Shown here piece by piece: positions 1 to 7,845 of a stretch of 64,000 bases of DNA (the first letter of the stretch is position 1; the number at the start of each line of letters is the position of its first letter). Position numbers and translations under genes: made by a program. Location of the stretch: contig NZ_JAJFZN010000001.1 in the NCBI RefSeq assembly GCF_020731145.1, positions 124,001 to 188,000 of the forward strand, written 5' to 3'. A model generated the notes under the pieces. That model saw only the letters and a program-made list of their open reading frames with translations. It made no database searches and was not told the DNA's origin. This DNA is from Sneathiella sp. HT1-7 (GTDB lineage: Bacteria > Pseudomonadota > Alphaproteobacteria > Sneathiellales > Sneathiellaceae).

Positions 1-490
1 TAAACTGCTTCGCAACGAGGAAAACGAAAACCATCGCACCAACCATGACAACATCTGCCTCCAGCGCGACAAACGCATCCAGACCAAACCGCAACAGGAC
101 CGCTGCCAGCAAAGCTGAAGCGAGCGATTGCGGCACAAAAGCCATTATCTTCTGAAAAAGCCCAGTAACCCCGCAAAGCGTGAGCAGGACGGAACTGAAA
201 AGAAACGCACCAATGGCGTCCCCCATCGGTATGCCGGGCAAACTGGTCGCAAGGAGTGCCGCGCCGGGCGTTGACCAGGCAATCAGGATTGGCTGGCGAT
301 AAAAGAGGGTGAGTCCGATACTGCTGACGCCCATGCCAATCCCGACCGCCCAGAGCCAAGAACTGATCTGATCCGGTGTCGCGCCTGCCGCATTTGCCGC
401 CTGAAAGACAATCGCCCCCGCACCGGCATAGCCGACCAGTACGGCGACAAAGCCTGCGGAAATGTAGCTCGGAGAGAAATAGCGGAGCAT
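1..490 (-). CDS. BenE/YdcO family transporter (partial, 3' end outside window)
   Basis: Reading leftward from an ATG at 490 gives 163 residues of a very hydrophobic protein beginning MLRYFSPSYISAGF, with repeated membrane segments and the stretch PILIAWSTPGAALLATSLPG typical of the BenE/YdcO (benzoate/H+ symporter) family. The frame is open to base 1, so the C-terminal half lies outside the window. It is divergent from an XRE-cupin regulator, and the 98-bp gap holds two matching palindromes. The same kind of pair (ydcO next to sutR/ydcN) exists in E. coli, which supports the family call. The substrate is not shown; benzoate is only the family name. The inner-membrane location is inferred from hydrophobicity. 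Confidence 0.85.
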   Translation of the reverse strand, partial: MLRYFSPSYISAGFVAVLVGYAGAGAIVFQAANAAGATPDQISSWLWAVGIGMGVSSIGLTLFYRQPILIAWSTPGAALLATSLPGIPMGDAIGAFLFSSVLLTLCGVTGLFQKIMAFVPQSLASALLAAVLLRFGLDAFVALEADVVMVGAMVFVFLVAKQF

Positions 491-516
491 TTTGATCTAT
501 ACCTTCCAACATAGTA

Positions 517-530
517 TGCGTTATAACGCA
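517..530. promoter_or_regulatory. Perfect 14-bp palindrome, candidate operator 1 of the BenE/XRE divergon
   Basis: TGCGTTATAACGCA is a perfect palindrome 26 bp upstream of the BenE-like start codon. A 13/14 copy follows at 555-568. It probably binds the adjacent XRE-cupin protein, since such regulators usually act on their own divergent promoter. The binding partner is inferred. Confidence 0.6.
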
Positions 531-554
531 CAAGCAACGCCAAACTAACAGATG

Positions 555-568
555 TGCGTTATAACGCT
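555..568. promoter_or_regulatory. Second copy of the palindrome, candidate operator 2
   Basis: TGCGTTATAACGCT differs from the 517-530 palindrome only in the last base. The two starts are 38 bp apart. This copy lies 20 bp upstream of the regulator's ATG, so occupancy would be expected to repress the regulator itself. Confidence 0.6.
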
Positions 569-588
569 CAAGAAAAAATGGACGCATT

Positions 589-1155
589 ATGCAGGAACTG
601 AAAAATCACCTTTCAACAACCCTCAAGCATCTTCGCAAAAATCGCGGCTGGAGCCTGGATGCTACCGCCGCGGCTACTGGCGTGAGCAAAGCCATGTTGG
701 GACAAATCGAACGAGGCGAATCGAGCCCGACAACCGCCGTCCTATGGAAGCTGGCGACGGGATTTCAGGTTTCCATCTCTTCCCTGATGGAACCGCTACC
801 CGAAATCTCGGCGGATACTGTTATTCGAGACGCTGAAGAAATCCGCAATATTCCCGGCGATAAGGGCATGGCCGTTGCCCCGCTTTTCCCGTTTGAACCG
901 CGCTTCGGCTTTGACCTGATGGAGCTTACCTTCCTTCCCGGATATGAGCGCGTATCAGAGCCGCATGAACCGGGCGTTATCGAACATATTACTGTCATGT
1001 CCGGAAAAATGGAGATTCTGACCGACGATATCTGGCAGAAACTTGAAAAAGGGCAGACAATACGCTTTCGTGGGGACAAGCCTCATGGGTATCGGAATCG
1101 GAACGATGAAAAGGCCGTTACGCTTTCAGTGATCCACTATCCGCATCGTACCTGA
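589..1155 (+). CDS. XRE-family transcriptional regulator with C-terminal cupin domain (SutR/YdcN-like)
   Basis: A 188-residue DNA-binding protein. Residues about 8-65 form an XRE helix-turn-helix (LRKNRGWSL, then ATGVSKAMLGQIERGESSPT, the classic recognition-helix pattern). Residues about 105-185 form a cupin barrel (EPHEPGVIEHITVMSGKMEI, KPHGYRN) that may sense a small ligand. This two-domain layout is that of E. coli SutR (YdcN), whose gene also neighbours a BenE-type transporter gene. It probably controls the divergent transporter at 1-490 and itself through the two TGCGTTATAACGC palindromes in the shared promoter region. The inducer is unknown. Confidence 0.88.
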   Translation: MQELKNHLSTTLKHLRKNRGWSLDATAAATGVSKAMLGQIERGESSPTTAVLWKLATGFQVSISSLMEPLPEISADTVIRDAEEIRNIPGDKGMAVAPLFPFEPRFGFDLMELTFLPGYERVSEPHEPGVIEHITVMSGKMEILTDDIWQKLEKGQTIRFRGDKPHGYRNRNDEKAVTLSVIHYPHRT

Positions 1156-1175
1156 AATATGCGGAAATCTGCCCC

Positions 1176-1204
1176 TTGCGAAGCCTTTACTTTTCCCCTA
1201 GTTT
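1176..1204 (+). promoter_or_regulatory. Possible sigma-70 promoter of argG
   Basis: TTGCGA (1176-1181), a 17-bp spacer and TAGTTT (1199-1204) lie about 52 bp upstream of the argG ATG. The hexamers match the consensus only moderately, so this is a weak call. Confidence 0.3.
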
Positions 1205-1255
1205 GCGCGCTGCAAAGTTGCCTGAATAACAGATTCCCTATTGAGGTCCCCAGTT

Positions 1256-2464
1256 ATGTCCCAAGAAATCAAAAAAGTCGTTCTCGCCTATTCCGGCGGT
1301 CTTGATACTTCCGTCATTCTGAAATGGCTTCAGACGACCTACAATTGCGAAGTTGTCACTTTTACGGCTGACTTAGGTCAGGGCGAGGAACTGGAACCGG
1401 CCCGCGCCAAAGCAGAGATGATGGGTATCAAGGAAATCTATGTGGATGATCTGCGCGAAGAATTCGTGCGTGATTTTGTCTTTCCTATGTTCCGCGCAAA
1501 TGCGGTGTATGAAGGTCAGTATCTCCTTGGTACTTCCATCGCACGGCCGCTGATTTCAAAACGGCAGATCGAGATTGCGAAAGAGGTCGGCGCCGATGCC
1601 GTTGCCCATGGCGCAACCGGTAAAGGGAACGACCAGGTCCGGTTCGAGCTTGGCTATTACGCGCTTGATCCCGATATCAAGGTTATTTCCCCCTGGCGGG
1701 AATGGGACCTTAACTCCCGCACCAAACTGATTGACTTCGCCGAAAAGAACCAGATCCCCATCCCGAAGGACAAGCGCGGCGAAGCTCCATTCTCGGTCGA
1801 TGCGAACCTCCTCCATATCTCGGCGGAAGGCAAGGCATTGGAAGACCCATGGGAAGAAGCCGGGGAGTATGTCTATTCGCGCACAGTAGCGCCGGAAGAT
1901 GCGCCGGACATCCCAACCTATATCGAGGTTGAGTATGAAAAAGGCGATCCGGTTGCCGTTGACGGCAAACGGATGAGCCCGGCGGAATTATTAACCGCAC
2001 TGAACAAACTCGCCGGCGACAACGGCATCGGGCGGCTTGATTTGGTGGAAGGCCGATTTGTTGGCATGAAGTCACGCGGCATCTATGAGACGCCAGGTGG
2101 GACGATTATGTTAGAAGCCCATCGCGGGATCGAGCAGATCACCCTTGATCGCGGCGCCATGCACCTGAAAGACGACATCATGCCCCGCTATGCAGAACTG
2201 ATTTACAACGGCCTCTGGTTCTCCCCAGAGCGGGAAATGCTGCAGGCTCTGATCGACAAGAGCCAGGAAAAGGTGACTGGTACCGTCCGGCTCAAGCTCT
2301 TTAAAGGACGGGTAAGCGTTGTCGGGCGCAAGAGCCCCTACTCCCTCTATTCGATGGAGCATGTGACGTTCGAGGAAGACACGGTTTATGACCAACGTGA
2401 TGCCGAAGGCTTTATTAAGTTGAACGCGCTTCGTCTGCGACTTCTGCATCGGCAGAAAGGCTAA
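1256..2464 (+). CDS. argG: Argininosuccinate synthase
   Basis: A cytoplasmic enzyme that joins citrulline and aspartate with ATP to form argininosuccinate, the penultimate step of arginine synthesis. The 402-residue length is normal for the family. The N-terminal PP-loop ATP-binding motif AYSGGLDTS is at residues 11-19, followed by the family blocks [21 protein letters not shown] and [14 protein letters not shown]. The frame is open back to a TTG at 1241, but the ATG at 1256 is preferred because GAGG (1243-1246) sits nine bases upstream and the protein then begins [15 protein letters not shown] as in homologues. Its stop lies five bases from that of the convergent gene. argH is not nearby. 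Confidence 0.97.
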   Translation: MSQEIKKVVLAYSGGLDTSVILKWLQTTYNCEVVTFTADLGQGEELEPARAKAEMMGIKEIYVDDLREEFVRDFVFPMFRANAVYEGQYLLGTSIARPLISKRQIEIAKEVGADAVAHGATGKGNDQVRFELGYYALDPDIKVISPWREWDLNSRTKLIDFAEKNQIPIPKDKRGEAPFSVDANLLHISAEGKALEDPWEEAGEYVYSRTVAPEDAPDIPTYIEVEYEKGDPVAVDGKRMSPAELLTALNKLAGDNGIGRLDLVEGRFVGMKSRGIYETPGGTIMLEAHRGIEQITLDRGAMHLKDDIMPRYAELIYNGLWFSPEREMLQALIDKSQEKVTGTVRLKLFKGRVSVVGRKSPYSLYSMEHVTFEEDTVYDQRDAEGFIKLNALRLRLLHRQKG

Positions 2465-2469
2465 AGCTC

Positions 2470-2784
2470 TTAATGAAGACGATGATCCGACCCCGGATCG
2501 TCGTCATCGCCCTCGAAATCAGGGACTTCCTCCACATAGGGGACGTAGCGGTCCTTGATAAAAAGCGCGGCTGCAAACGCCGCTCCTGCAATTGCCCCGA
2601 TCGCCATAATCTGCGGCATCGACGGGACCCATGGCAGTGTCCAGCCAATATCAAATGCGCTTAGGATAAACAGAACGCCCGCCATCGGCAGCGCGATAAC
2701 AAGAATGCTGAAGACAATTCCCACCAACGCGCCAACGGCGACAAATTTAAAAAAACGTCCGATAAGCGGGCGGGAATATCGCAC
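2470..2784 (-). CDS. Small membrane protein of unknown function
   Basis: A 104-residue protein with two or three predicted membrane segments (about residues 12-42 and 58-76) and a strongly acidic C-terminal tail containing four consecutive aspartates. I do not recognise a family. It starts only nine bases after the folD stop and reads in the same direction, so it is probably the last gene of the yggT-DUF167-folD transcript. The acidic tail presumably faces the cytoplasm or periplasm as a short soluble extension. The stop lies five bases from argG's stop on the other strand. Confidence 0.6.
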   Translation of the reverse strand: MRYSRPLIGRFFKFVAVGALVGIVFSILVIALPMAGVLFILSAFDIGWTLPWVPSMPQIMAIGAIAGAAFAAALFIKDRYVPYVEEVPDFEGDDDDPGSDHRLH

Positions 2785-2793
2785 AGGAAGAAT

Positions 2794-3678
2794 TTACACC
2801 TTTGGTTCGGGAACACCGGCCTGACGGCAGGCGGCCGTTATCGTGTTGGCCAGCAGGCAGGCAATTGTCATTGGACCAACGCCGCCCGGAACCGGCGTAA
2901 TCGCCCCCGCCACCTCAACTGCCTCGGTAAAGCAAACATCACCAACAAGCCTGGTTTTACCGTCATCCTTGGGAATACGATTGATCCCGACATCTATCAC
3001 GGTTGCGCCGGGCTTGACCCAATCGCCCCGAACCATCTCAGGACGGCCCACCGCAGCAACCAGAATATCCGCCCCCCGACAGACATCGGGCAAGTCGCGG
3101 GTGCGGGAATGCGCAATGGTAACTGTACAATTCTCCGATAGAAGCAAGCTCGCCATCGGTTTGCCAACAATATTCGACCGACCGACAATAACAGCGTTCA
3201 TACCGGAAAGATCGCCAAGCGTATCCTTCAGCATCATCAGGCAGCCAAGCGGCGTACAGGGCACCATCGCCGGAAGACCAACCGCCTGCCGACCGGTATT
3301 GATCACATGGAAACCATCAACATCTTTCATCGGATCAATGGCATCCAGCACTGCCATCTCGTCAACCTGTTTCGGCAGCGGCAATTGCACAAGAATACCG
3401 TGAATTGTAGGGTCTGCATTAAGGCGGTGTACGACTTCCAGCACTTCTTCCTGACTGGCAGTCATCTCCAGACGGATTTCTTCAGATTTCATGCCGGCTT
3501 CCGTTGTCGCCTTGCCCTTGTTGCGGACATAAACTTGGCTCGCCGGATCTTCTCCGACCAACACTACGGCAAGCCCTGGCGTCAGATTATGAGTTTCTTT
3601 CAGGATAGCAACCTGCTTGCCAGCCTTTTCCCGCACACGGACCGCGAAGGCCTTGCCATCGATAATTGTCGCTGTCAT
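2794..3678 (-). CDS. folD: Bifunctional methylenetetrahydrofolate dehydrogenase/cyclohydrolase
   Basis: A cytoplasmic one-carbon enzyme that interconverts 5,10-methylene-, methenyl- and 10-formyl-tetrahydrofolate using NADP. Its 294 residues match the family length. The catalytic region YVRNKGKA has Tyr50 and Lys54 in the positions known from E. coli FolD. The Rossmann motif [18 protein letters not shown] and the C-terminal signature [12 protein letters not shown] (from about residue 264) are intact. It lies downstream of DUF167 and YggT genes in one leftward cluster, an arrangement common in alphaproteobacteria. Confidence 0.97.
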   Translation of the reverse strand: MTATIIDGKAFAVRVREKAGKQVAILKETHNLTPGLAVVLVGEDPASQVYVRNKGKATTEAGMKSEEIRLEMTASQEEVLEVVHRLNADPTIHGILVQLPLPKQVDEMAVLDAIDPMKDVDGFHVINTGRQAVGLPAMVPCTPLGCLMMLKDTLGDLSGMNAVIVGRSNIVGKPMASLLLSENCTVTIAHSRTRDLPDVCRGADILVAAVGRPEMVRGDWVKPGATVIDVGINRIPKDDGKTRLVGDVCFTEAVEVAGAITPVPGGVGPMTIACLLANTITAACRQAGVPEPKV

Positions 3679-3709
3679 TATTCCATCCCCTCACCGCGAT
3701 ATCGCCTGA

Positions 3710-4027
3710 TCATAAATTATCTAACCAGACCTTTATCCGATCTTCTGTCTCCGATGGATCACCTAATATCAGCAAGGTCTTGTTTCGATCAAGCTTGCCT
3801 GAGACAATCTCAAAATTTCCTCGGGCATACTTTATTGATTTCGACAGAAGTTTGACCAAGGCGCCATTGGCTTTCCCTTTTTCAGCGATCGCCGTCACTT
3901 TGATTTTAAGTCTAGAGCACCCTTCACCATCGACAAATATATCTTCAATCCGGTTTTGTGCAGCGTTCGGCGTGAGACGGATATCGAGCAGTAATCCGTC
4001 CTCACTTCGTCTAAACGGCAGTGTCAC
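3710..4027 (-). CDS. DUF167 (YggU-like) protein
   Basis: A 105-residue small basic protein with the family features: RLTPNAAQNRIEDIFVDGEG near residue 17, KIKVTAIAEKGKANGALVKLLSK in the middle and the GxxxRxK-like end (SGKLDRNKTLLILGD). No biochemical role is established for this family. Its ATG overlaps the end of the yggT-like gene by four bases (4024-4027), which implies translational coupling, and folD follows 31 bases downstream. Confidence 0.88.
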   Translation of the reverse strand: MTLPFRRSEDGLLLDIRLTPNAAQNRIEDIFVDGEGCSRLKIKVTAIAEKGKANGALVKLLSKSIKYARGNFEIVSGKLDRNKTLLILGDPSETEDRIKVWLDNL

Positions 4028-4311
4028 ATCATCATCGGGGCATATTCAAACAAGAGATTACGAAGGAAAATCAGCAATAGAATGAGAACAACGGGCGAAA
4101 TGTCGAGTCCGCCCATCGTCGGTATGATTTTTCTGATCGGGCGCAGCGGAGGTTCCGTGATCTTGTACAGAAAATTGCCCACCGACGCGACAAACTGATT
4201 GTTTGTATTGACGACATTAAACGCAACGAGCCAGCTCAAAATCGCATTTGCAATCAAAAGCCAGATAAAAATACTGATAATCGTACTAATCAGATAGAGT
4301 AAGGAAGTCAT
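4024..4311 (-). CDS. YggT family membrane protein
   Basis: A 95-residue integral membrane protein with two hydrophobic segments (about residues 3-28 and 68-88). The intervening loop holds the YggT signature (FLYKITEPPLRPIRKIIP), and GLDISPVVLIL follows it. YggT proteins are linked to cell-envelope or osmotic functions in other bacteria, but no activity is shown here. It is the first gene of the leftward yggT-DUF167-folD operon and overlaps DUF167 by four bases. Confidence 0.9.
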   Translation of the reverse strand: MTSLLYLISTIISIFIWLLIANAILSWLVAFNVVNTNNQFVASVGNFLYKITEPPLRPIRKIIPTMGGLDISPVVLILLLIFLRNLLFEYAPMMM

Positions 4312-4412
4312 GTATATACCTGCGCGATTTAATCCATCCTACATTTAGGCGCTAAGCCTGCAAAACGCAACCATTCTGCAGATTTCCTTATAACGAATAC
4401 AGCTTTATTAAT

Positions 4413-4547
4413 TCAAGGGTGCAAAGCCGATGTTGTTGCCAGATTAGAGCTTGTGGCGCTGGTTTCAATATTAACCGCCGGATTGGCAGACTGCAGCGAC
4501 AATAAGAACAACAAACCGCCCTGAACAAGAATTGATGTGAGCTTCAT
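4413..4547 (-). CDS. Small exported peptide, 44 residues, unknown function
   Basis: Reading leftward from ATG at 4547 gives MKLTSILVQGGLLFLLSLQS and then a short Ser/Thr/Ala-rich tail ending in ALHP. It resembles an N-terminal signal or anchor followed by about 24 residues. The frame is open further upstream to 4628, but the ATG at 4547 has a strong GGAGG ten bases before it, so the shorter form is preferred. That GGAGG lies at the base of a perfect 13-bp hairpin (4556-4591). I recognise no family. It could be a spurious short frame, but the start signal and hydrophobic N-terminus argue for a real gene. Confidence 0.45.
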   Translation of the reverse strand: MKLTSILVQGGLLFLLSLQSANPAVNIETSATSSNLATTSALHP

Positions 4548-4555
4548 AAGACTAC

Positions 4556-4591
4556 CTCCGGTTCTTGCTGAATGACACGCAAGAACCGGAG
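4556..4591 (-). promoter_or_regulatory. Perfect 13-bp stem hairpin covering the Shine-Dalgarno of the small peptide
   Basis: CTCCGGTTCTTGC (4556-4568) and GCAAGAACCGGAG (4579-4591) are exact reverse complements with a 10-base loop. On the minus strand the 3' arm carries most of the GGAGG ribosome-binding site of the 44-residue peptide, so folding should block translation. On the plus strand the stem is followed by ATAATTTTT, so it could alternatively act as an intrinsic terminator for rightward transcription, although no rightward gene ends here. Confidence 0.65.
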
Positions 4592-4659
4592 ATAATTTTT
4601 GGGCGTTTTGACTAAATTTTTTATACACCTATAAAATGTATTCACATAATTCAGTATGC

Positions 4660-5520
4660 TTATTTAAATTCAGGTTCCTCCCACCAGGGGTAATAGTCGG
4701 GCATATCGGTCGACGGGCGCATAGTGAATTTTGCTGGCCGCTTTTCCAGAAAAGACGTAATCCCTTCGGCAACATCAGGGCTTTTGCCCATCACCTGAAT
4801 GCCGCGGCTATCGATCTTATGGGCTTCCATCGGATGATCTGCACCCATCATGCGCCACATCATCTGGCGGCAAAGGGCAACCGAGACAGGCGCCGAATCT
4901 GCAATAAGTTCCTTAGCGAGTTTGCGAGCCGCTGGCAAAAGTTCATCAGGCTGATAAACCTCCTTTACGAGGCCGCCAGACTTCGCTTCATCCGCCGGAA
5001 AGATACGCCCAGAATAGACCCATTCCGCCGCCTGCGAGATACCAACCAGGCGGGGCAAGAACCAGCTGCTACAGGCTTCCATAACAATGCCACGGCGTGA
5101 AAAGACAAAACCGATACGGGCTTTCTCGGACGCCAGGCGGATGTCCATGGGCAAGGTCATTGTCGCCCCGATGCCAACCGCCGGACCATTGATGGCCCCA
5201 ATTATCGGCTTCTTAGATTGATACATCCGCAGTGTTACCCGCCCACCGCCATCACGGTGCACCTCGCCGTCGTTTACCTCGCCACGCGCTTTGTAATCGA
5301 AGGTTTCTGTCCCTTTTCCAAGATCGGCCCCCGCGCAGAATGCCCGCCCCGCGCCCGTGATGATAATTGCGCGAACATCATCGTCATTATCTGCCTTGTC
5401 AAAGGCGTCAATCAATTCATCGCGCATAATCTTGGTAAAGGCATTCAGATTATCCGGCCGATTTAAAGTAATGGTCAGGATCTGATCTTCGACATCATAA
5501 AGAATATGCTCATAGGCCAC
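4660..5520 (-). CDS. Enoyl-CoA hydratase/isomerase (crotonase) family protein
   Basis: A 286-residue crotonase-fold enzyme acting on an acyl-CoA thioester. The oxyanion-hole segments GAGRAFCAGADLGKG (about residues 55-69) and INGPAVGIGATMTLPMD (about residues 109-125) are present. The segment RRGIVMEACSSWFLPRLVG supplies a glutamate in the expected catalytic region, consistent with hydratase activity. The start is GTG at 5520 with an excellent GGAGGAAAA seven to ten bases upstream. The C-terminus (PDYYPWWEEP) is aromatic and unusual to my eye. The substrate is unknown; no dedicated beta-oxidation operon surrounds it. Confidence 0.9.
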   Translation of the reverse strand: MAYEHILYDVEDQILTITLNRPDNLNAFTKIMRDELIDAFDKADNDDDVRAIIITGAGRAFCAGADLGKGTETFDYKARGEVNDGEVHRDGGGRVTLRMYQSKKPIIGAINGPAVGIGATMTLPMDIRLASEKARIGFVFSRRGIVMEACSSWFLPRLVGISQAAEWVYSGRIFPADEAKSGGLVKEVYQPDELLPAARKLAKELIADSAPVSVALCRQMMWRMMGADHPMEAHKIDSRGIQVMGKSPDVAEGITSFLEKRPAKFTMRPSTDMPDYYPWWEEPEFK

Positions 5521-5646
5521 GGGTTTTCCTCCGATTTATATGTTTTTATAGCGTCTGCCTTGTCCCGCCATGACAAAGCAACGTGGAGTACCTATGTTAA
5601 CAAGTATCGGCTCTTTAAGGCCAGTGAATTTTCGAAGGAAAATTTT

Positions 5647-5997
5647 ATGTCTCACGACTTGAACCAGCGAGTAATCGGATACCACGCCCATATCTACTAT
5701 CGCCCGGAAACAAAAGCCGCCGCGGCCAGCGTCCGTGAGCAGTTAGGCGCTCAGTTTGACGTCACCTTGGGCCGCTGGCATGACAGACCTGTTGGACCTC
5801 ACCCGATATCCATGTATCAGGTGGCGTTCACAATCGAAGAGTTCGAGAAAATTGTTCCCTGGCTTATGCTTAACCGTCAGGGCCTTGATATTTTAGTCCA
5901 CCCGGAAACCGGCCATGACCTTGAAGATCATCGCGATCATGCGCTTTGGCTTGGCGAAAAGCTGAAACTTAATCTGGGAATGTTTGAAGCGGCCTGA
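5647..5997 (+). CDS. DOPA 4,5-dioxygenase family protein
   Basis: A 116-residue protein with the family layout: GYHAHIYYRP at the N-terminus (His-x-His), then LGRWHDRPVGPHPISMYQV and DILVHPETGHDLEDHRDHALWLG. These histidines resemble the metal ligands of extradiol-type DOPA dioxygenases (PF08883). The frame extends upstream to 5506 but would overlap the divergent crotonase start; ATG 5647 has GAAGGA upstream and is the likely start. In bacteria the natural substrate of this family is usually unknown. It ends five bases from the convergent gcrA. Confidence 0.85.
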   Translation: MSHDLNQRVIGYHAHIYYRPETKAAAASVREQLGAQFDVTLGRWHDRPVGPHPISMYQVAFTIEEFEKIVPWLMLNRQGLDILVHPETGHDLEDHRDHALWLGEKLKLNLGMFEAA

Positions 5998-6002
5998 AAA
6001 GC

Positions 6003-6326
6003 CTAGTTATTGTCTTTGTTTTGATAGGCCATGTTGCAATGCTTCAGGCAATAAGGCTTGCTCGGCACTGCTTCATCGCCACAAAAATGGAAATTATCCT
6101 CACCCGGATGGCCAATGGGCCATTGGCAAGCGCGATGCGCCGGAATGACTTTCTTCTTCGGCTTGGCCGCCGCAGGTGTTGATTTGGATGACAAGCCAAG
6201 ACGGTTCGCCTTCCCAATAACGGCATTGCGTGTGACATCGCCCAGCTCCTCGGCAATTTCCGCGGCTGTTTTGCCGGAGCCCCAGAGCTTTTTCAGCGTC
6301 TCAATACGTTCTTCAGTCCAACTCAT
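6003..6326 (-). CDS. gcrA: GcrA cell-cycle regulator
   Basis: A 107-residue transcription factor with the N-terminal MSWTEERIETLKKLW and TRNAVIGKANRLGL segments that define GcrA. It ends with the conserved CQWPIGHPGEDNFHFCGDEA plus the Cys/His cluster KPYCLKHCNMAY. In Caulobacter, GcrA works with sigma-70 RNA polymerase at promoters carrying CcrM-methylated GANTC sites. This copy is markedly shorter than the Caulobacter protein (about 170 residues) because the linker between the HTH and C-terminal blocks is short. Both conserved ends are intact, so it is probably functional. It is a strong alphaproteobacterial marker. Confidence 0.95.
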   Translation of the reverse strand: MSWTEERIETLKKLWGSGKTAAEIAEELGDVTRNAVIGKANRLGLSSKSTPAAAKPKKKVIPAHRACQWPIGHPGEDNFHFCGDEAVPSKPYCLKHCNMAYQNKDNN

Positions 6327-6458
6327 TCCACGATCTCTTGTTGCGGTTGCCCTAAATCAACAGCGGCCGCAATCCATATAATTGTCGCGCCGCCGCCAAA
6401 GCCTCACTGATATATCCCTGACAGCGCAGAGAGTCTATAATAATTCCGTTTTGGCGTA

Positions 6459-7715
6459 TTATGGTGTATAGGAAATACGCCATACCGTTTGACTAACGGC
6501 ATCGGCCACCAGGAGGGAGCCATCAGCCGCCACCGTGAGGCCCACCGGTCGGCCCCAGACTTTTGCAGCACCAGGATCTTCAACTTCGATACGAAATCCA
6601 GTAGCGAAATTCTGATAGGACCCCGTTGGTTTGCCCCCGTCAAATGGCACCCTGACAATTTTATATCCCGTCGGTACGGATGCATTCCATGACCCCTGAA
6701 AGGCAACGAACGCATCATTTTTATATTCTGCCGGGAACTGATCGCCATGATAGAATGTCAGGCCAAGTGGCGCGGAATGGGACTGGAACAAGGCATCAGG
6801 CAGGATTGATTTTGCGACCATCTCTGGAGCCCGATCAGCATAGTCCGGATCGGGAATAGTGCCGGAGTAGGCATAAGGCCAACCGTAAAACCCGCCCTGC
6901 TTCACTTCCGTCAGATAATCCGGCACCAAACCGTCGCCATAGCCATCACGCTCATTCACCACCGTATAAAGCGCGCCGGTAACGGGGTTAAAATCCATAC
7001 CAACGGGGTTTCTAAGGCCCGTCGCCACTGTTTCCATCCGGTTGTCGTCAAGATAGAGTTTTTGAATACTGGCACGCGGGAGCGGTTCTATGGCGATATT
7101 CGACGCGCTTCCGACGGAAATATAGAGGGCATTATCTTTCGCGTCATACAGCAGAATTCGCGTCCAATGCCCATGCCCATCACCCAGCGATCCAGGCTCC
7201 GTAACGTCCTCAACCGGTCCAGTGACGTCGAGATCCCCAACGTCGAAGGGAACGCGACGGACCTGTGTTTCTTCTCCAATATAAAGCCAGTCGCCGATGA
7301 TCGCCATGCCATGCGGTGTCTCCAAGCCATCAACCAGTGTTTTCTCGATTTCCGCCCGGCCATCCTCATCCGCATCACGCAAAATAGTAATCTTGCCGCC
7401 GCGGGGCTCCGCCAGCAAGACATCCCCATTTTCCAGCGCGTAAAGCCATCTCGCATGCGTCAACCCCCTGCGAAAGGGGTTTACAATAAAGCCAGGGGGT
7501 AGATTTAGTTCACCTTTTATATTTGAACTGACGCGCCGCGGACTGAGTGCCTCAACAGGTGTTGCATATGGTTCGGGAAGATCCTCGGCACGGATAGTGA
7601 TAATCGCCCCAACTTCATCCGTGTCCTCTGCATATGCCACAGGCACTGGAATTGCGGCTGCTGATAGACCGACTAAAATCGCCAGATATTTTAACGATAT
7701 CATTGTACTTGCCAT
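6459..7715 (-). CDS. Secreted PQQ-dependent sugar (sorbosone) dehydrogenase-like beta-propeller protein
   Basis: About 418 residues with a signal peptide (hydrophobic stretch ending PVAYAED) and then a soluble glucose/sorbosone dehydrogenase-type six-bladed propeller. Supporting segments are LPPGFIVNPF, ARWLYALENGDVLLAEPRGGKITILRD, DGLETPHGMAI, GLRNPVGMDFNPVTGALYTVVNERDG and FQGSWNAS. Such proteins oxidise sugars with PQQ in the periplasm; the cofactor and substrate are inferred from family. The ATG at 7715 has GAGGGG very close to it, and the ATG at 7703 gives a better-spaced start, so either may be used. No PQQ synthesis genes are in the window. Confidence 0.85.
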   Translation of the reverse strand: MASTMISLKYLAILVGLSAAAIPVPVAYAEDTDEVGAIITIRAEDLPEPYATPVEALSPRRVSSNIKGELNLPPGFIVNPFRRGLTHARWLYALENGDVLLAEPRGGKITILRDADEDGRAEIEKTLVDGLETPHGMAIIGDWLYIGEETQVRRVPFDVGDLDVTGPVEDVTEPGSLGDGHGHWTRILLYDAKDNALYISVGSASNIAIEPLPRASIQKLYLDDNRMETVATGLRNPVGMDFNPVTGALYTVVNERDGYGDGLVPDYLTEVKQGGFYGWPYAYSGTIPDPDYADRAPEMVAKSILPDALFQSHSAPLGLTFYHGDQFPAEYKNDAFVAFQGSWNASVPTGYKIVRVPFDGGKPTGSYQNFATGFRIEVEDPGAAKVWGRPVGLTVAADGSLLVADAVSQTVWRISYTP

Positions 7716-7845
7716 TTCCCCTCGCCGGTAATCAATTGCCAATCATTTTAATATAATAATGGGATATGGTCTTGTATCGGACTAAAGGAAAGCTAAACTA
7801 AGGCGCAGGCCGATTTTTCGTTTAAGCGAGGATTTTGTTCCAATA

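Noticed and set aside
61-543. Minus-strand open frame at 283-543 in the divergent promoter region
   Set aside because: It overlaps the BenE-type gene in another frame, begins inside the operator region, and its translation is Arg/Ser-rich without homology. The BenE frame explains the sequence.
1710-2449. Long open frames antisense to argG
   Set aside because: They lie wholly within a well-conserved gene, have low-complexity Arg/Pro-rich translations and no ribosome-binding sites.
6453-6481. Hairpin GGCGTATT/AATACGCC (13-base loop) spanning the stop of the sugar dehydrogenase-like gene, considered as a terminator
   Set aside because: The stem is A/T-rich, and on the minus strand it is followed by AAAACGG rather than a T-tract, so it does not fit an intrinsic terminator.
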